Part shown: positions 36,085 through 43,194 of the stretch, in pieces | Position numbering within the stretch: position 1 is the first letter of the stretch | How the letters are laid out: every line of letters starts with the position of its first letter | Assembly (NCBI GenBank): GCA_021792185.1 | Contig: JAJYVD010000001.1 | Location: 1-64,000 of the forward strand | Source of the DNA: Nitrospirota bacterium | Lineage (GTDB): Bacteria > Nitrospirota > Thermodesulfovibrionia > Thermodesulfovibrionales > Dissulfurispiraceae | DNA length: 64,000 nucleotides | Direction of reading: 5' to 3' | Notes under the pieces: model-generated | Database searches by the model: none | What the model saw: only the letters and a program-made list of their open reading frames with translations | What the model was told of the DNA's origin: nothing | Translations under genes and position numbers: made by a program

Positions 36085-37098
36085 ATGATTAAAGAGAAGG
36101 TAATAGATAAGCTTGCCGGTTCTGCCGAATCCATAAGCAGCGACCGTTCCCGTTGCATGAGGATGCGTTTCAACCGCAATGAATGCAACCGGTGCGTAGA
36201 ACAGTGCCGGTCCGAGGCGATAACAATATATGAAGATGTAACAATCGACGATTCAAACTGCTCCGCCTGCATGCTTTGCGTATCCGCATGCCCATCGGAC
36301 TGCTTTGAAATAAAAGGGCATGATTTTTATTCTTTAATCGGCAAACTCAGAAAAATCGGAAACTCTATAGGCTCTCCGGTATTAGGGTGCAGGAACAATA
36401 CAAAAAAACCTAATCACGCAAAGACATACTGTTTCGGCTATTTATCGGAGGAGCATATAATATCCCTTTATTTATACATGCAGAATCCGCTGCAAATAGA
36501 CATGACCGGGTGCGCGGACTGCAAAAACGGCTTTATAGCCGATACACTTAAAAAAAGGATAGCCGCTATCGAAACAAAAACCTCGCTGAAAATCTCCGAC
36601 AGGATAAAACCGGTAAGAAACATAGCCGAACTCGACTTTCAGGATATTTCATACGACAGGCGCAGTTTTTTTAAAGCCATAAAGAACTTAACATTTATTC
36701 AAGCGGCAGGACTCTTTGACGATGAAGACAACATCGAACATACGCAGTCATATTCGGCCAAAAAACTGCCGTTTAAGCGGGAACTGATGAACAGGGCGAT
36801 CAAGATACTCTCCGAAGAAACATGCAATGCGGTATTGAAGCATTATTACTACACTGTCAATGTTAAGGAAACCTGCAACAACTGTTTCGCGTGCATAGGC
36901 ATGTGTCCCACAGGCGCACTGAAGATAGAAAATAAGGATGACGACAGGGAACTCTTCTTCAGCAGTTCTCTTTGCAACGGATGCGGCCTCTGCAGGGATT
37001 TCTGCATGGCCTGTTCCGTGAATATAGAAAAAGGATTTTCGGGTGACAACCCGTTTGAATTTTACAGCGCTAAAAACATATTATTATGCGAGGTTTAA
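36085..37098 (+). CDS. cytosolic polyferredoxin-like 4Fe-4S protein
   Basis: 337 residues with cysteine groups at both ends: ECNRCVEQC and CSACMLCVSACPSDC (about 32-72), then CNNCFACIGMCP and CNGCGLCRDFC (about 263-310). The middle has a few extra cysteines (GCADCKNG). The ferredoxin folds surround a central domain of unknown role. No signal or membrane segment. NapF-like function (cofactor or Fe-S insertion, or electron supply to the enzyme during maturation) is plausible from position in the operon. Confidence 0.8.
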   Translation: MIKEKVIDKLAGSAESISSDRSRCMRMRFNRNECNRCVEQCRSEAITIYEDVTIDDSNCSACMLCVSACPSDCFEIKGHDFYSLIGKLRKIGNSIGSPVLGCRNNTKKPNHAKTYCFGYLSEEHIISLYLYMQNPLQIDMTGCADCKNGFIADTLKKRIAAIETKTSLKISDRIKPVRNIAELDFQDISYDRRSFFKAIKNLTFIQAAGLFDDEDNIEHTQSYSAKKLPFKRELMNRAIKILSEETCNAVLKHYYYTVNVKETCNNCFACIGMCPTGALKIENKDDDRELFFSSSLCNGCGLCRDFCMACSVNIEKGFSGDNPFEFYSAKNILLCEV

Positions 37099-37104
37099 AA
37101 CACA

Positions 37105-37680
37105 ATGGACTTTGAATCGCTTCTTAACGAATCCGTAAAAATACACGGCCATCTCTGCCCCGGGCAGGTGCTTGGAGTAAAGATGTCCATGCTCGGGCTG
37201 AAAAAAGCGGGCATAGAGGAGCCTAAAGGCAAAGACAGGAAGAATATCATTGTTTTTGTCGAGATGGATAGATGCGCCACAGACGCCGTTCAATCCGTAA
37301 CAGGATGCAGCCTTGGCCATAGAACAATGAAATTTATGGATTACGGCAAGATGGCGGCTACCTTTGTAAATTTAAAAACAGGCAAAGCCGTAAGGGTAAT
37401 AGCCAAAGAAGAAGCGAGAGATAAGGCGAAGGAATATTTTCCTGATATACAGGACAAATACAAAGCCCAGCTTGAGGCATACAAAATAATGTCCGACGAA
37501 GACCTCTTTGACTTAATGGACGTAAAGGTAGAGATAAAGCCCCAGGACATGCCCGGAAGGCCGATGAAAAGGGTTAAATGCGAAGGCTGCGGGGAATATG
37601 TGCAGGATATGAGGGACGTCAGCAAGGAAGGAAAAGTATTATGCGTGGCGTGCGCTGAGGGAGGATATTACAGAAAGTGA
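37105..37680 (+). CDS. FmdE-family protein with C-terminal zinc ribbon
   Basis: 191 residues: an FmdE domain (HGHLCPGQVLGVKM, then MDRCATDAVQSVTGCSLGHRT) and a C-terminal CEGCGEYV...CVACAE zinc ribbon. Named after a formylmethanofuran dehydrogenase operon gene, this family often accompanies molybdenum or tungsten enzymes in organisms without methanogenesis; its biochemical job is unsettled. Here it sits inside the molybdoenzyme island, consistent with a cofactor role. Confidence 0.9.
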   Translation: MDFESLLNESVKIHGHLCPGQVLGVKMSMLGLKKAGIEEPKGKDRKNIIVFVEMDRCATDAVQSVTGCSLGHRTMKFMDYGKMAATFVNLKTGKAVRVIAKEEARDKAKEYFPDIQDKYKAQLEAYKIMSDEDLFDLMDVKVEIKPQDMPGRPMKRVKCEGCGEYVQDMRDVSKEGKVLCVACAEGGYYRK

Positions 37681-37991
37681 AGACAAGCCTCTCGGTGAAT
37701 GACAACATCATCCCGTTGAACGAATTTACTCAAAACTACATTGCCAATATATTGTGCGGCATAGCACGCTCATTCGGAATCGATTCGGATGCCGTAACCG
37801 TGCGGGTCGATGCCGAGGGGTTCCATGTTCATACCGTCAGTGGAGAAATAGATATATCAAAAAAAGAGTTCGCAAAACAACTTATAGAGAGCACGGTCAA
37901 GGGTATGCTGTCGCCCCTGAAAGGGGTATTCTGGATGCAGGATATTACGATTACGAGCAAAATAGACGTGATGGGTCATAATCCGCAATAA
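37677..37991 (+). CDS. hypothetical protein coupled to the FmdE-like gene
   Basis: 104 residues from GTG 37677, which overlaps the preceding stop (GTGA). The core NEFTQNYIANILCGIARSFG and a C-terminal beta stretch are visible; there is no signal or metal motif. Tight overlap implies co-function with the molybdoenzyme cluster. Its stop codon forms part of the left arm of element B1. Unknown function. Confidence 0.7.
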   Translation: MKTSLSVNDNIIPLNEFTQNYIANILCGIARSFGIDSDAVTVRVDAEGFHVHTVSGEIDISKKEFAKQLIESTVKGMLSPLKGVFWMQDITITSKIDVMGHNPQ

Positions 37992-38163
37992 CATAAAGTG
38001 GAAGCCCGCTTCAACGCCTTTATAAGTGTTGTTTTTTTATGCAGAACAAAGATGGTATGTGTTTCATCGAAATAGATTCCGCCGATGCGGAGTACGAGCA
38101 TAAGAGAGTGTGTTTAAGAAATTCTATCGATAAAGTCATTGAAGCAGACTTCCACTTTATGTT
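37990..38163. repeat. inverted-repeat-bounded element, family B copy 1
   Basis: Perfect 15 bp arms AACATAAAGTGGAAG (37990-38004) and CTTCCACTTTATGTT (38149-38163). Just inside, conserved GCTTCAA/TTGAAGC forms a second pairing after a 3 nt loop. The core (AACGCCTTTATAAGTGTTG, T-run, ATGCA, AAGTCATTGAAGC) is clearly homologous to 61,975-62,142 in reverse orientation, but the outer arms of the two copies are unrelated. Confidence 0.85.
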
Positions 38164-38185
38164 GAGATACTTTGCTTACAATTAG
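38039..38185 (+). CDS. 48-codon frame carried by element B
   Basis: ATG 38039 to TAG 38183-38185, beginning MQNKDGMCFIEID and passing through RNSIDKVIEADFHFM across the right arm. The second copy encodes a similar string (MQSKDNICFI... [14 protein letters not shown]) but with a frameshift. Substitutions between copies look partly conservative, so the core may once have been coding. No Shine-Dalgarno; expression unproven. Confidence 0.35.
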   Translation: MQNKDGMCFIEIDSADAEYEHKRVCLRNSIDKVIEADFHFMLRYFAYN

Positions 38186-38188
38186 GGG

Positions 38189-38218
38189 TTGCGGATAAGT
38201 AGTCTTTTTTATTATAAT
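38189..38218 (+). promoter_or_regulatory. promoter of the ModE-like gene
   Basis: TTGCGG (38189-38194), 18 bp spacer, TATAAT (38213-38218). The -10 box ends 5 nt before the ATG, and no Shine-Dalgarno is visible, suggesting a leaderless start. Confidence 0.5.
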
Positions 38219-38223
38219 GCGTT

Positions 38224-38577
38224 ATGCAAAAAAGTCATAGCGGTATAGAGATCAAATCGAAGCTCTGGATAGAGGTGGACGGAGAGCCCGTCTTCGGCAG
38301 GGGCAGGAGATTTCTGCTTAATGCGATTGATAAATACGGCTCCATAAATCAGGCGGCAAAAGAGATAAATATTTCATACAGGAAGGCATGGGGCCATATA
38401 AAGGCGATGGAAGAGAGGCTCGGCATAAAGCTGGTCGAAAGGCAGGCCGGAGGCAAAAACGGCGGCGGAGCGGCCATTACAAAAGATGCCAGGAAATTTT
38501 TAAAACAGTATGCGTTGATGGAAGAAGGCATAAGAGATATTGTTGATGAAAAATTTGGAAAAATATTTAAAAAATAA
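38224..38577 (+). CDS. ModE-like winged-helix regulator without molybdate domain
   Basis: 117 residues matching the N-terminal LysR-type HTH of ModE: KSKLWIEVDGEPVFGRGRRFLLNAI, SINQAAKEINISYRKAWGHIKAMEERLG, RQAGGKNGGGAAIT. The molybdate-binding TOBE/MOP domains are absent, so sensing must be indirect. It is followed at once by a molybdate-type transporter, which it overlaps by 32 bp. It probably regulates molybdenum uptake or the neighbouring enzyme operon. Confidence 0.88.
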   Translation: MQKSHSGIEIKSKLWIEVDGEPVFGRGRRFLLNAIDKYGSINQAAKEINISYRKAWGHIKAMEERLGIKLVERQAGGKNGGGAAITKDARKFLKQYALMEEGIRDIVDEKFGKIFKK

Positions 38578-39694
38578 GACGCAGCGATTTTTATGGGACG
38601 TATCAGGCGCATTCGGTGATATAGGCGTTTTATTCCCGATAGCCATTGCCTTGATTGTAAAGAACGGGTTTAACCCTACGGCATTATTTCTTATGGCGGG
38701 CCTTTTTTATATTGCTTCCGCCTTTTACTTTAAGATAACAATGCCTGTCCAGCCGCTTAAGGCAATGGCTGCTATAGCGATTGCAAGCGGCTTGAGTTAT
38801 GAGGTAATAAATGCCGCCGGCATTGTAATGGGAATTATTTTGTTCCTGCTGGCCTTCAGCGGTATAAGCTCAAGGCTCGGCAGTCTTTTCCCCGTATCCG
38901 TCATCAGGGGAATACAATTCGGGCTTGGCATTATGCTTGTTAAGGCGGCATTTAATCTTATAAACAGTGAGGTTTATCTTGCTGTTTTTGCAGGCGCATT
39001 GCTTGTTGCAAGCATCTTTCTAATTAAAAAGATACCGCCGCTCATCCCGCTCTTAATAATCGGGATAGTTTTTTCTTTAGGGGGAATAAAGTTGTCTGCA
39101 ATCGGGCCCATAGCGTTAAAACCCGGCATGCCGGACATAGACGCTTTATGGAAGGGATTTACAATTCTGGTCCTGCCCCAGATAGCGTTAACACTCGGCA
39201 ATGCCATAGTTGCAACAGAAGCCACCGGCAAATTGCTTTATGGCAAAAAAGCAGAAAGACTCAATCTCAAAACCATCCCCATAAGCATGGGTATCGCAAA
39301 TATTGCTTCCGGCATAACCGGCGGCGCTCCCATGTGTCATGGATGCGGAGGCCTTACAGCTCACAACAAGTTTGGGGCAACCGGTGAAAGGTCAGGATAT
39401 ATCATTGGATTTACACTTATAGTAATTGCACTTTTATTCGGGCGCTCAGCTTTATCTATGGTTTCTGCATTTCCATCCGCTGTCTTGGGCGTTTTACTCT
39501 GCTATGTGGGGATACAGCATTCATTGTTCATTAAGGACATTATTGGAGATAGAAAGGCAATGTTTGTGGCGCTGACAGTTGCGCTGTCGGGATTTATAGC
39601 TAATAACCTTACCGTAGGTTTTCTTTTGGGATTAGGAATGCATTACAGCTTAATAGGGCTGAGAACAATTTTAAAATATTTTGAGAGGGAATAG
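38546..39694 (+). CDS. MOT1-like molybdate/sulfate-family transporter
   Basis: About 382 residues with roughly ten membrane segments. MOT1-type signatures are DVSGAFGDIGVLFPIAIAL, MPVQPLKAMAAIAIA and GGAPMCHGCGGLTAH. MOT1 proteins belong to the SulP-related family and take up molybdate with high affinity in plants and bacteria. ATG 38546 is preferred to upstream TTG codons. Position between the ModE-like regulator and a MoeA-like gene supports molybdate as substrate. Confidence 0.88.
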   Translation: MKNLEKYLKNKTQRFLWDVSGAFGDIGVLFPIAIALIVKNGFNPTALFLMAGLFYIASAFYFKITMPVQPLKAMAAIAIASGLSYEVINAAGIVMGIILFLLAFSGISSRLGSLFPVSVIRGIQFGLGIMLVKAAFNLINSEVYLAVFAGALLVASIFLIKKIPPLIPLLIIGIVFSLGGIKLSAIGPIALKPGMPDIDALWKGFTILVLPQIALTLGNAIVATEATGKLLYGKKAERLNLKTIPISMGIANIASGITGGAPMCHGCGGLTAHNKFGATGERSGYIIGFTLIVIALLFGRSALSMVSAFPSAVLGVLLCYVGIQHSLFIKDIIGDRKAMFVALTVALSGFIANNLTVGFLLGLGMHYSLIGLRTILKYFERE

Positions 39695-39702
39695 GAGGCT
39701 TT

Positions 39703-40830
39703 ATGTGCGATATTCAAGGCTCGGACACGAGGAACAGGCTCGGCGTTAAAACAATCCCGGTAGAAGAAGCCGTGGGCATGGTATTGGCCCACGACATCAC
39801 GGAGATAAAACAGGAGGATTTTAAGGGCAGGGCATTCAAAAAAGGCCATATAGTCAAAGAAGAGGATATAAGCCGCCTCCAGAGGCTCGGTAAGGAAAAC
39901 CTGTTTGTCCTGAATATAGCCGAAGATGAGGTTCACGAGGATGACGCCGCCTACGCGATGGCGAACGCCTTAATGGGAAAGGGAGTGAAAATGGAGGGCG
40001 AGCCGAAAGAGGGCAAGATAAACATTATCGCGGACAGGGACGGGCTTCTGAAAATAAACAAAGACGAGCTTTTCAGGTTCAACATGCTCGGAGATGTAAT
40101 GTGCGCGACGCTTCATAACAACACTCCTGTAAGAAAAGGCCAGCTTGTCGGGGGGACAAGGGCGATACCTCTGGTAGTAAAAAAGAACATCGTGGAAGAT
40201 GCGGTCGCGACAGCAGGCGGCAAAAATGTAATTGAAGTCAAGAAATTCAGAAAGCCTAAGGTCGGGGTGGTCATTACAGGCAACGAGGTTTATTACGGAA
40301 GGATAAAGGACGCGTTCGCTCCGGTCATTACAAAAAAGATAAAGTCATTCGATGGGGAGATCGTCGGCATATACTATGCTCCGGACGATGAAGGTTTTAT
40401 AGAAGCCCGCTTAAAAGAGCTTGTCGAAGCCGGAGCGGATTTGCTGATTACTACCGGCGGCATGTCCGTAGACCCGGATGACGTAACTCGGTTTGCCATA
40501 AGGAACTTTGGCGCGGAAGATATATCATACGGCTCTGCTGTGCTTCCGGGCGCGATGTTTTTAGTCGCATATATTAGTGCGGAAGAGCAGAAGAGCGGAA
40601 GAGCGGGAGTAACTTCCGAACTTCCGAACTTCCGAACTTCCGAGCCAATACCCATACTTGGCATTCCCGCCTGCGGCATGTATCATAAAACAACCATATT
40701 TGATTTGATATTACCGAGGGTGCTTGCCGGGGAAAAGATTACAAGAAAAGAGCTTGCCGAATTAGGGCACGGCGGATTATGCCTTAACTGCAAGGAATGC
40801 AGGTATCCCGTATGTCCTTTCGGGAAATAG
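39703..40830 (+). CDS. molybdopterin-binding (MoeA/MogA-like) protein
   Basis: 375 residues. The N-terminal part (VKTIPVEEAVGMVLAHDIT...FKGRAFKKGHIV) resembles MoeA-related domains; the MoCF_biosynth fold holds GVVITGNEVYYG, LLITTGGMSVDPDDVT and LPGAMFLV. The C-terminus has CLNCKECRYPVCPF cysteines. It lacks the full four-domain MoeA, so the exact step is unclear, perhaps cofactor delivery. Within the substrate fold it carries a repeat-derived insert (SAEEQKSGRAGVTSELPNF...) between YI and PIPILGIPACGM. Confidence 0.85.
   Translation: MCDIQGSDTRNRLGVKTIPVEEAVGMVLAHDITEIKQEDFKGRAFKKGHIVKEEDISRLQRLGKENLFVLNIAEDEVHEDDAAYAMANALMGKGVKMEGEPKEGKINIIADRDGLLKINKDELFRFNMLGDVMCATLHNNTPVRKGQLVGGTRAIPLVVKKNIVEDAVATAGGKNVIEVKKFRKPKVGVVITGNEVYYGRIKDAFAPVITKKIKSFDGEIVGIYYAPDDEGFIEARLKELVEAGADLLITTGGMSVDPDDVTRFAIRNFGAEDISYGSAVLPGAMFLVAYISAEEQKSGRAGVTSELPNFRTSEPIPILGIPACGMYHKTTIFDLILPRVLAGEKITRKELAELGHGGLCLNCKECRYPVCPFGK
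40579..40645 (+). repeat. in-frame facing octamer repeat inside the moeA-like gene
   Basis: Left units GCGGAAGA/GCAGAAGA/GCGGAAGA (40579-40608) face four CTTCCGAA units (40612-40645). Encoded AEEQKSGRAG and TSELPNFRTSE are nearly identical to the carA insert, in the same frame. Confidence 0.85.
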
Positions 40831-40891
40831 GCTAATAGGCTATAGACACGATTCAGGCAATAAAAACCTATAACTATCGCCTGTTCTATTT
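40826..40891 (+). repeat. intergenic facing repeat, ATAGGCTA type
   Basis: AAATAGGCTAATAGGCTATAG faces AACCTATAACTATCGCCTG around a short middle. It begins in the moeA-like stop codon and ends at the promoter of the next gene. Same architecture as the repeat after ilvN, which uses the same unit. Confidence 0.6.
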
Positions 40892-40918
40892 GACAGGACA
40901 CCGCTTTTTTGATATTCT
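40890..40918 (+). promoter_or_regulatory. promoter of the outer-membrane protein gene
   Basis: Consensus TTGACA (40890-40895), 17 bp spacer, TATTCT (40913-40918). The ATG at 40927 lies 8 nt after the -10 box, so the transcript should begin within a base or two of the start codon. Confidence 0.7.
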
Positions 40919-40926
40919 CATACACA

Positions 40927-41784
40927 ATGAAAAAGATCGATAGAACAACAGAACAGAAGCGCAGAAGTGCAGAAGTAAATAAAAAATTTTTCATTCTAAA
41001 AACTGTTATTTTATTGTTTATTTGTTCTACTGTTCTACTGCTCTACTGCTCTGCTGCTTATGCCTTTGATGTGAAGGGCTTGCAGCCTTTGTCCCCTTAC
41101 GGCGTATTTTCTACATTCAGCGCTGAAAGCCTCAAACAAAATAAAGTCGGACTGGGACTGGGCTTGGAAAGATCAAACGACCCTGATTTTTATCGCGCTG
41201 TTTTTAATTTCGCATACGGCATACATGATAAGTTTGAGTTTAATTTCACGCTTCCATATGTAACCGAATGGGAGAACAGGGTTGACGGGTTTGAAGATTA
41301 TCACCTTGGAATTAAGCATAGAATTATAGAAGAGACCGATTATATACCTGCGGTAGCTTACATGTTGACAGCATCTCCGTCTTCCGGCAAAGAGGAGTTC
41401 ACAACCGAGGGCAGCGCCGGGGGAGGCGTGATACTGACAAAAAAGATAGGCCCGTTTAAAGGGCATTTCAATGCCTTTTATTCGAGTCCGCAAAAGGCAG
41501 GTCTGAAGTCCGAATATAAAGTCAACATCGGCTCGGAGCTTGCCGTTACTCATGATTCGAAAATACTCGTGGAAATTGTCGGAAGGAAAAATTACTTTAA
41601 AAATAAAATAGACCTGCTCGAATGGAGGCTTGGATACAGGATTGCGACTACCGACAATATATATACCACTATGGGAGCCGGATTCGATATAAAAAACAGG
41701 ACTCCGGATTTCCGCCTTATATTTTCTGTCGGCGTTATTCTGCCGATAGAGAAGAAGAATATCCGGAAGATATACGAAGAATAG
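40927..41784 (+). CDS. outer-membrane beta-barrel protein
   Basis: About 285 residues. A signal peptide (VILLFICSTVLLLYCSAAYA) precedes alternating beta strands: LGLGLERSNDP, KFEFNFTLPYVTEW, GGVILTKKIGPF, and a final strand near FSVGVILP. Homologues of this type are small barrels of unknown cargo. Both the charged n-region (TEQKRRSAEV) and the hydrophobic core of the signal peptide are encoded by facing octamer repeats. Start ATG 40927 is chosen because the promoter excludes upstream starts. Lies between the molybdenum genes and tatAC. Confidence 0.75.
   Translation: MKKIDRTTEQKRRSAEVNKKFFILKTVILLFICSTVLLLYCSAAYAFDVKGLQPLSPYGVFSTFSAESLKQNKVGLGLGLERSNDPDFYRAVFNFAYGIHDKFEFNFTLPYVTEWENRVDGFEDYHLGIKHRIIEETDYIPAVAYMLTASPSSGKEEFTTEGSAGGGVILTKKIGPFKGHFNAFYSSPQKAGLKSEYKVNIGSELAVTHDSKILVEIVGRKNYFKNKIDLLEWRLGYRIATTDNIYTTMGAGFDIKNRTPDFRLIFSVGVILPIEKKNIRKIYEE
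40939..41056 (+). repeat. facing octamer repeat encoding a signal peptide
   Basis: Left AGAACAGA/AGCGCAGA/AGTGCAGA units (about 40939-40978) and right TGTTCTAC/TGCTCTAC/TGCTCTGC units (about 41022-41056) are partly complementary. The left arm encodes the basic n-region, the right arm the hydrophobic core, of the outer-membrane protein's signal peptide. Confidence 0.65.
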
Positions 41785-41793
41785 CCCGCCGCA

Positions 41794-41823
41794 ATGACAA
41801 AATGCCTCTTCATGGTTTATAAT
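41794..41823 (+). promoter_or_regulatory. promoter of tatA-tatC
   Basis: ATGACA (41794-41799), 18 bp spacer, TATAAT (41818-41823). The -10 box ends 8 nt before the tatA ATG; no Shine-Dalgarno; likely leaderless. Confidence 0.55.
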
Positions 41824-41831
41824 GTAACGTT

Positions 41832-42104
41832 ATGTTCGACCTTGGAATACAGGAACTTATCGTAATATTCATCGTAGCGCTTCTTGTCTTCGGCCCCAAG
41901 AGGCTGCCGGAACTCGGAAGGACCATCGGCAAGGGATTGGCTGAACTTAAAAGGGCGATGCACGGCGTTAAAGAGCAGATGGACGCCGAGATGCAGGAAA
42001 TAAAGCAGCCCGTATCGCTGGAGCAGGACAGTTCTAAGCCGGAGCAGCACGCAGAGACAGAAAAGAATGATTCCGTAAATACCGGGGAAAAAGGTCAGGT
42101 ATAG
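41832..42104 (+). CDS. twin-arginine translocase subunit TatA/TatB
   Basis: 90 residues: short N-terminal helix (LGIQELIVIFIVALLVFGP), hinge FGPKRLPELG, amphipathic helix RTIGKGLAELKRAMH and a polar tail. The FGP hinge and single-copy setting next to tatC fit a TatA that may also serve as TatB; MFDLG with Glu at position 8 is more TatB-like. It exports folded Tat substrates such as the ArrA-like enzyme 8 kb upstream. Confidence 0.9.
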   Translation: MFDLGIQELIVIFIVALLVFGPKRLPELGRTIGKGLAELKRAMHGVKEQMDAEMQEIKQPVSLEQDSSKPEQHAETEKNDSVNTGEKGQV

Positions 42105-42108
42105 GTAC

Positions 42109-42900
42109 ATGCAGGATGAAAAAGCGCCTCTTACGGAACACCTTTCCGATCTGAGAAACAGGATAACAATATCTTTAGTCGCTCTTTTTATAGCCTTTGT
42201 AATAGCCTTTAATTATTCCGAATACATTTTTAAGGCCGTAATGTTCCCGCTTAACTATAGTCTGGATTTCTCGGTTAAAAACATGTATGTTCATTTCATT
42301 CCTCAGGAAAAACTGCAGGGCACAAAACTCGTATTCTTAGCGCCTACCGAAGCGTTGTGGATGAATATAAAGGTAGCGTTTGTCGTTGGGATAATGGCTT
42401 CCCTGCCGGTGATATTCCATCAGTTGTGGAAGTTCATATCTCCCGGTCTCCTGCCCAAGGAAAGGAAATACGTGCTGCCTTTTATTTTTTCGGCGACCGG
42501 CCTTTTCCTGACAGGCGCCGCGTTCTGTTTTTTTATAGTCCTTCCGTTCGCGATGGGTTTTTTACTTACTTACAAGGTTGGAGATTTTTTAATGCCAATG
42601 CTTTCCGTCGGGCAGTATGTGGATTTTTGCCTGAAGTTTATTCTCGCGTTCGGCGCTGTTTTCGAACTGCCGATAATAATTATCTTTCTGACAAAAATGG
42701 GCATAGTTACGCCGAAAACCCTTGCGAAGAACAGGAAATATGCCGCATTGATAGCCTTTATCCTTGCCGCTTTTCTGACGCCTACGCCCGATGCGTTCAA
42801 CCAGACATTGATGGCTGTGCCTATAATAGTGCTTTATGAGATAGGCATCTGGATATCGCCGTTGTTTGTGAAAAAAGAGGCGAAGACAGAAGGCGACTGA
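42109..42900 (+). CDS. tatC: twin-arginine translocase subunit TatC
   Basis: 263 residues with six membrane helices. Family markers are LTEHLSDLRNRI at the N-terminus, FLAPTEALWMNIKVAFVVG, FELPIIIIFLTKMGIV and AFILAAFLTPTPDAFNQ. TatC recognises the twin-arginine signal. A single tatA/B and tatC follow each other at 4 nt. Confidence 0.96.
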   Translation: MQDEKAPLTEHLSDLRNRITISLVALFIAFVIAFNYSEYIFKAVMFPLNYSLDFSVKNMYVHFIPQEKLQGTKLVFLAPTEALWMNIKVAFVVGIMASLPVIFHQLWKFISPGLLPKERKYVLPFIFSATGLFLTGAAFCFFIVLPFAMGFLLTYKVGDFLMPMLSVGQYVDFCLKFILAFGAVFELPIIIIFLTKMGIVTPKTLAKNRKYAALIAFILAAFLTPTPDAFNQTLMAVPIIVLYEIGIWISPLFVKKEAKTEGD

Positions 42901-42915
42901 TTCGGATACGGGCAA

Positions 42916-43194
42916 ATGGCGGAACAGGCGAAAAGAAATTTTAAGGCCATAGTATCCGATATATCGGAAGGGTTTATCTTTGTGAATCCGCTATTTCTGA
43001 GGTTATTTGATGAAAATGCCGTTAAATCGCTTTGCAAGGCAATAGAGCGCAGGCAAATAGAGATACGGACGGAACCATTTCCATATGACGATATTGTTTT
43101 GATAAGAAGGAGAAACATAAAACTTCAGAGGCTCTATACCGCATTGATGGTAATAAAGAACATAGCCCGCGAAAAGCGTTATAGAGTTTATTGA
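42916..43194 (+). CDS. conserved hypothetical protein downstream of tatC
   Basis: 92 residues, basic, no signal or membrane segment: KRNFKAIVSDISEGFIFVNP, then IERRQIEIRTEPFPYDDIVLIRRRNIK. Fifteen nt after tatC and co-directional. Not recognised. The last codons run into the left arm of a facing repeat (AGCGTTATAGAG), so its C-terminus may be partly repeat-derived. Confidence 0.6.
   Translation: MAEQAKRNFKAIVSDISEGFIFVNPLFLRLFDENAVKSLCKAIERRQIEIRTEPFPYDDIVLIRRRNIKLQRLYTALMVIKNIAREKRYRVY

Noticed and set aside
34493-43194. Membrane quinol-oxidising (NrfD/PsrC) subunit for the molybdoenzyme
   Set aside because: No multi-helix NrfD-like protein is present; the only polytopic proteins here are the MOT1-like transporter and TatC.
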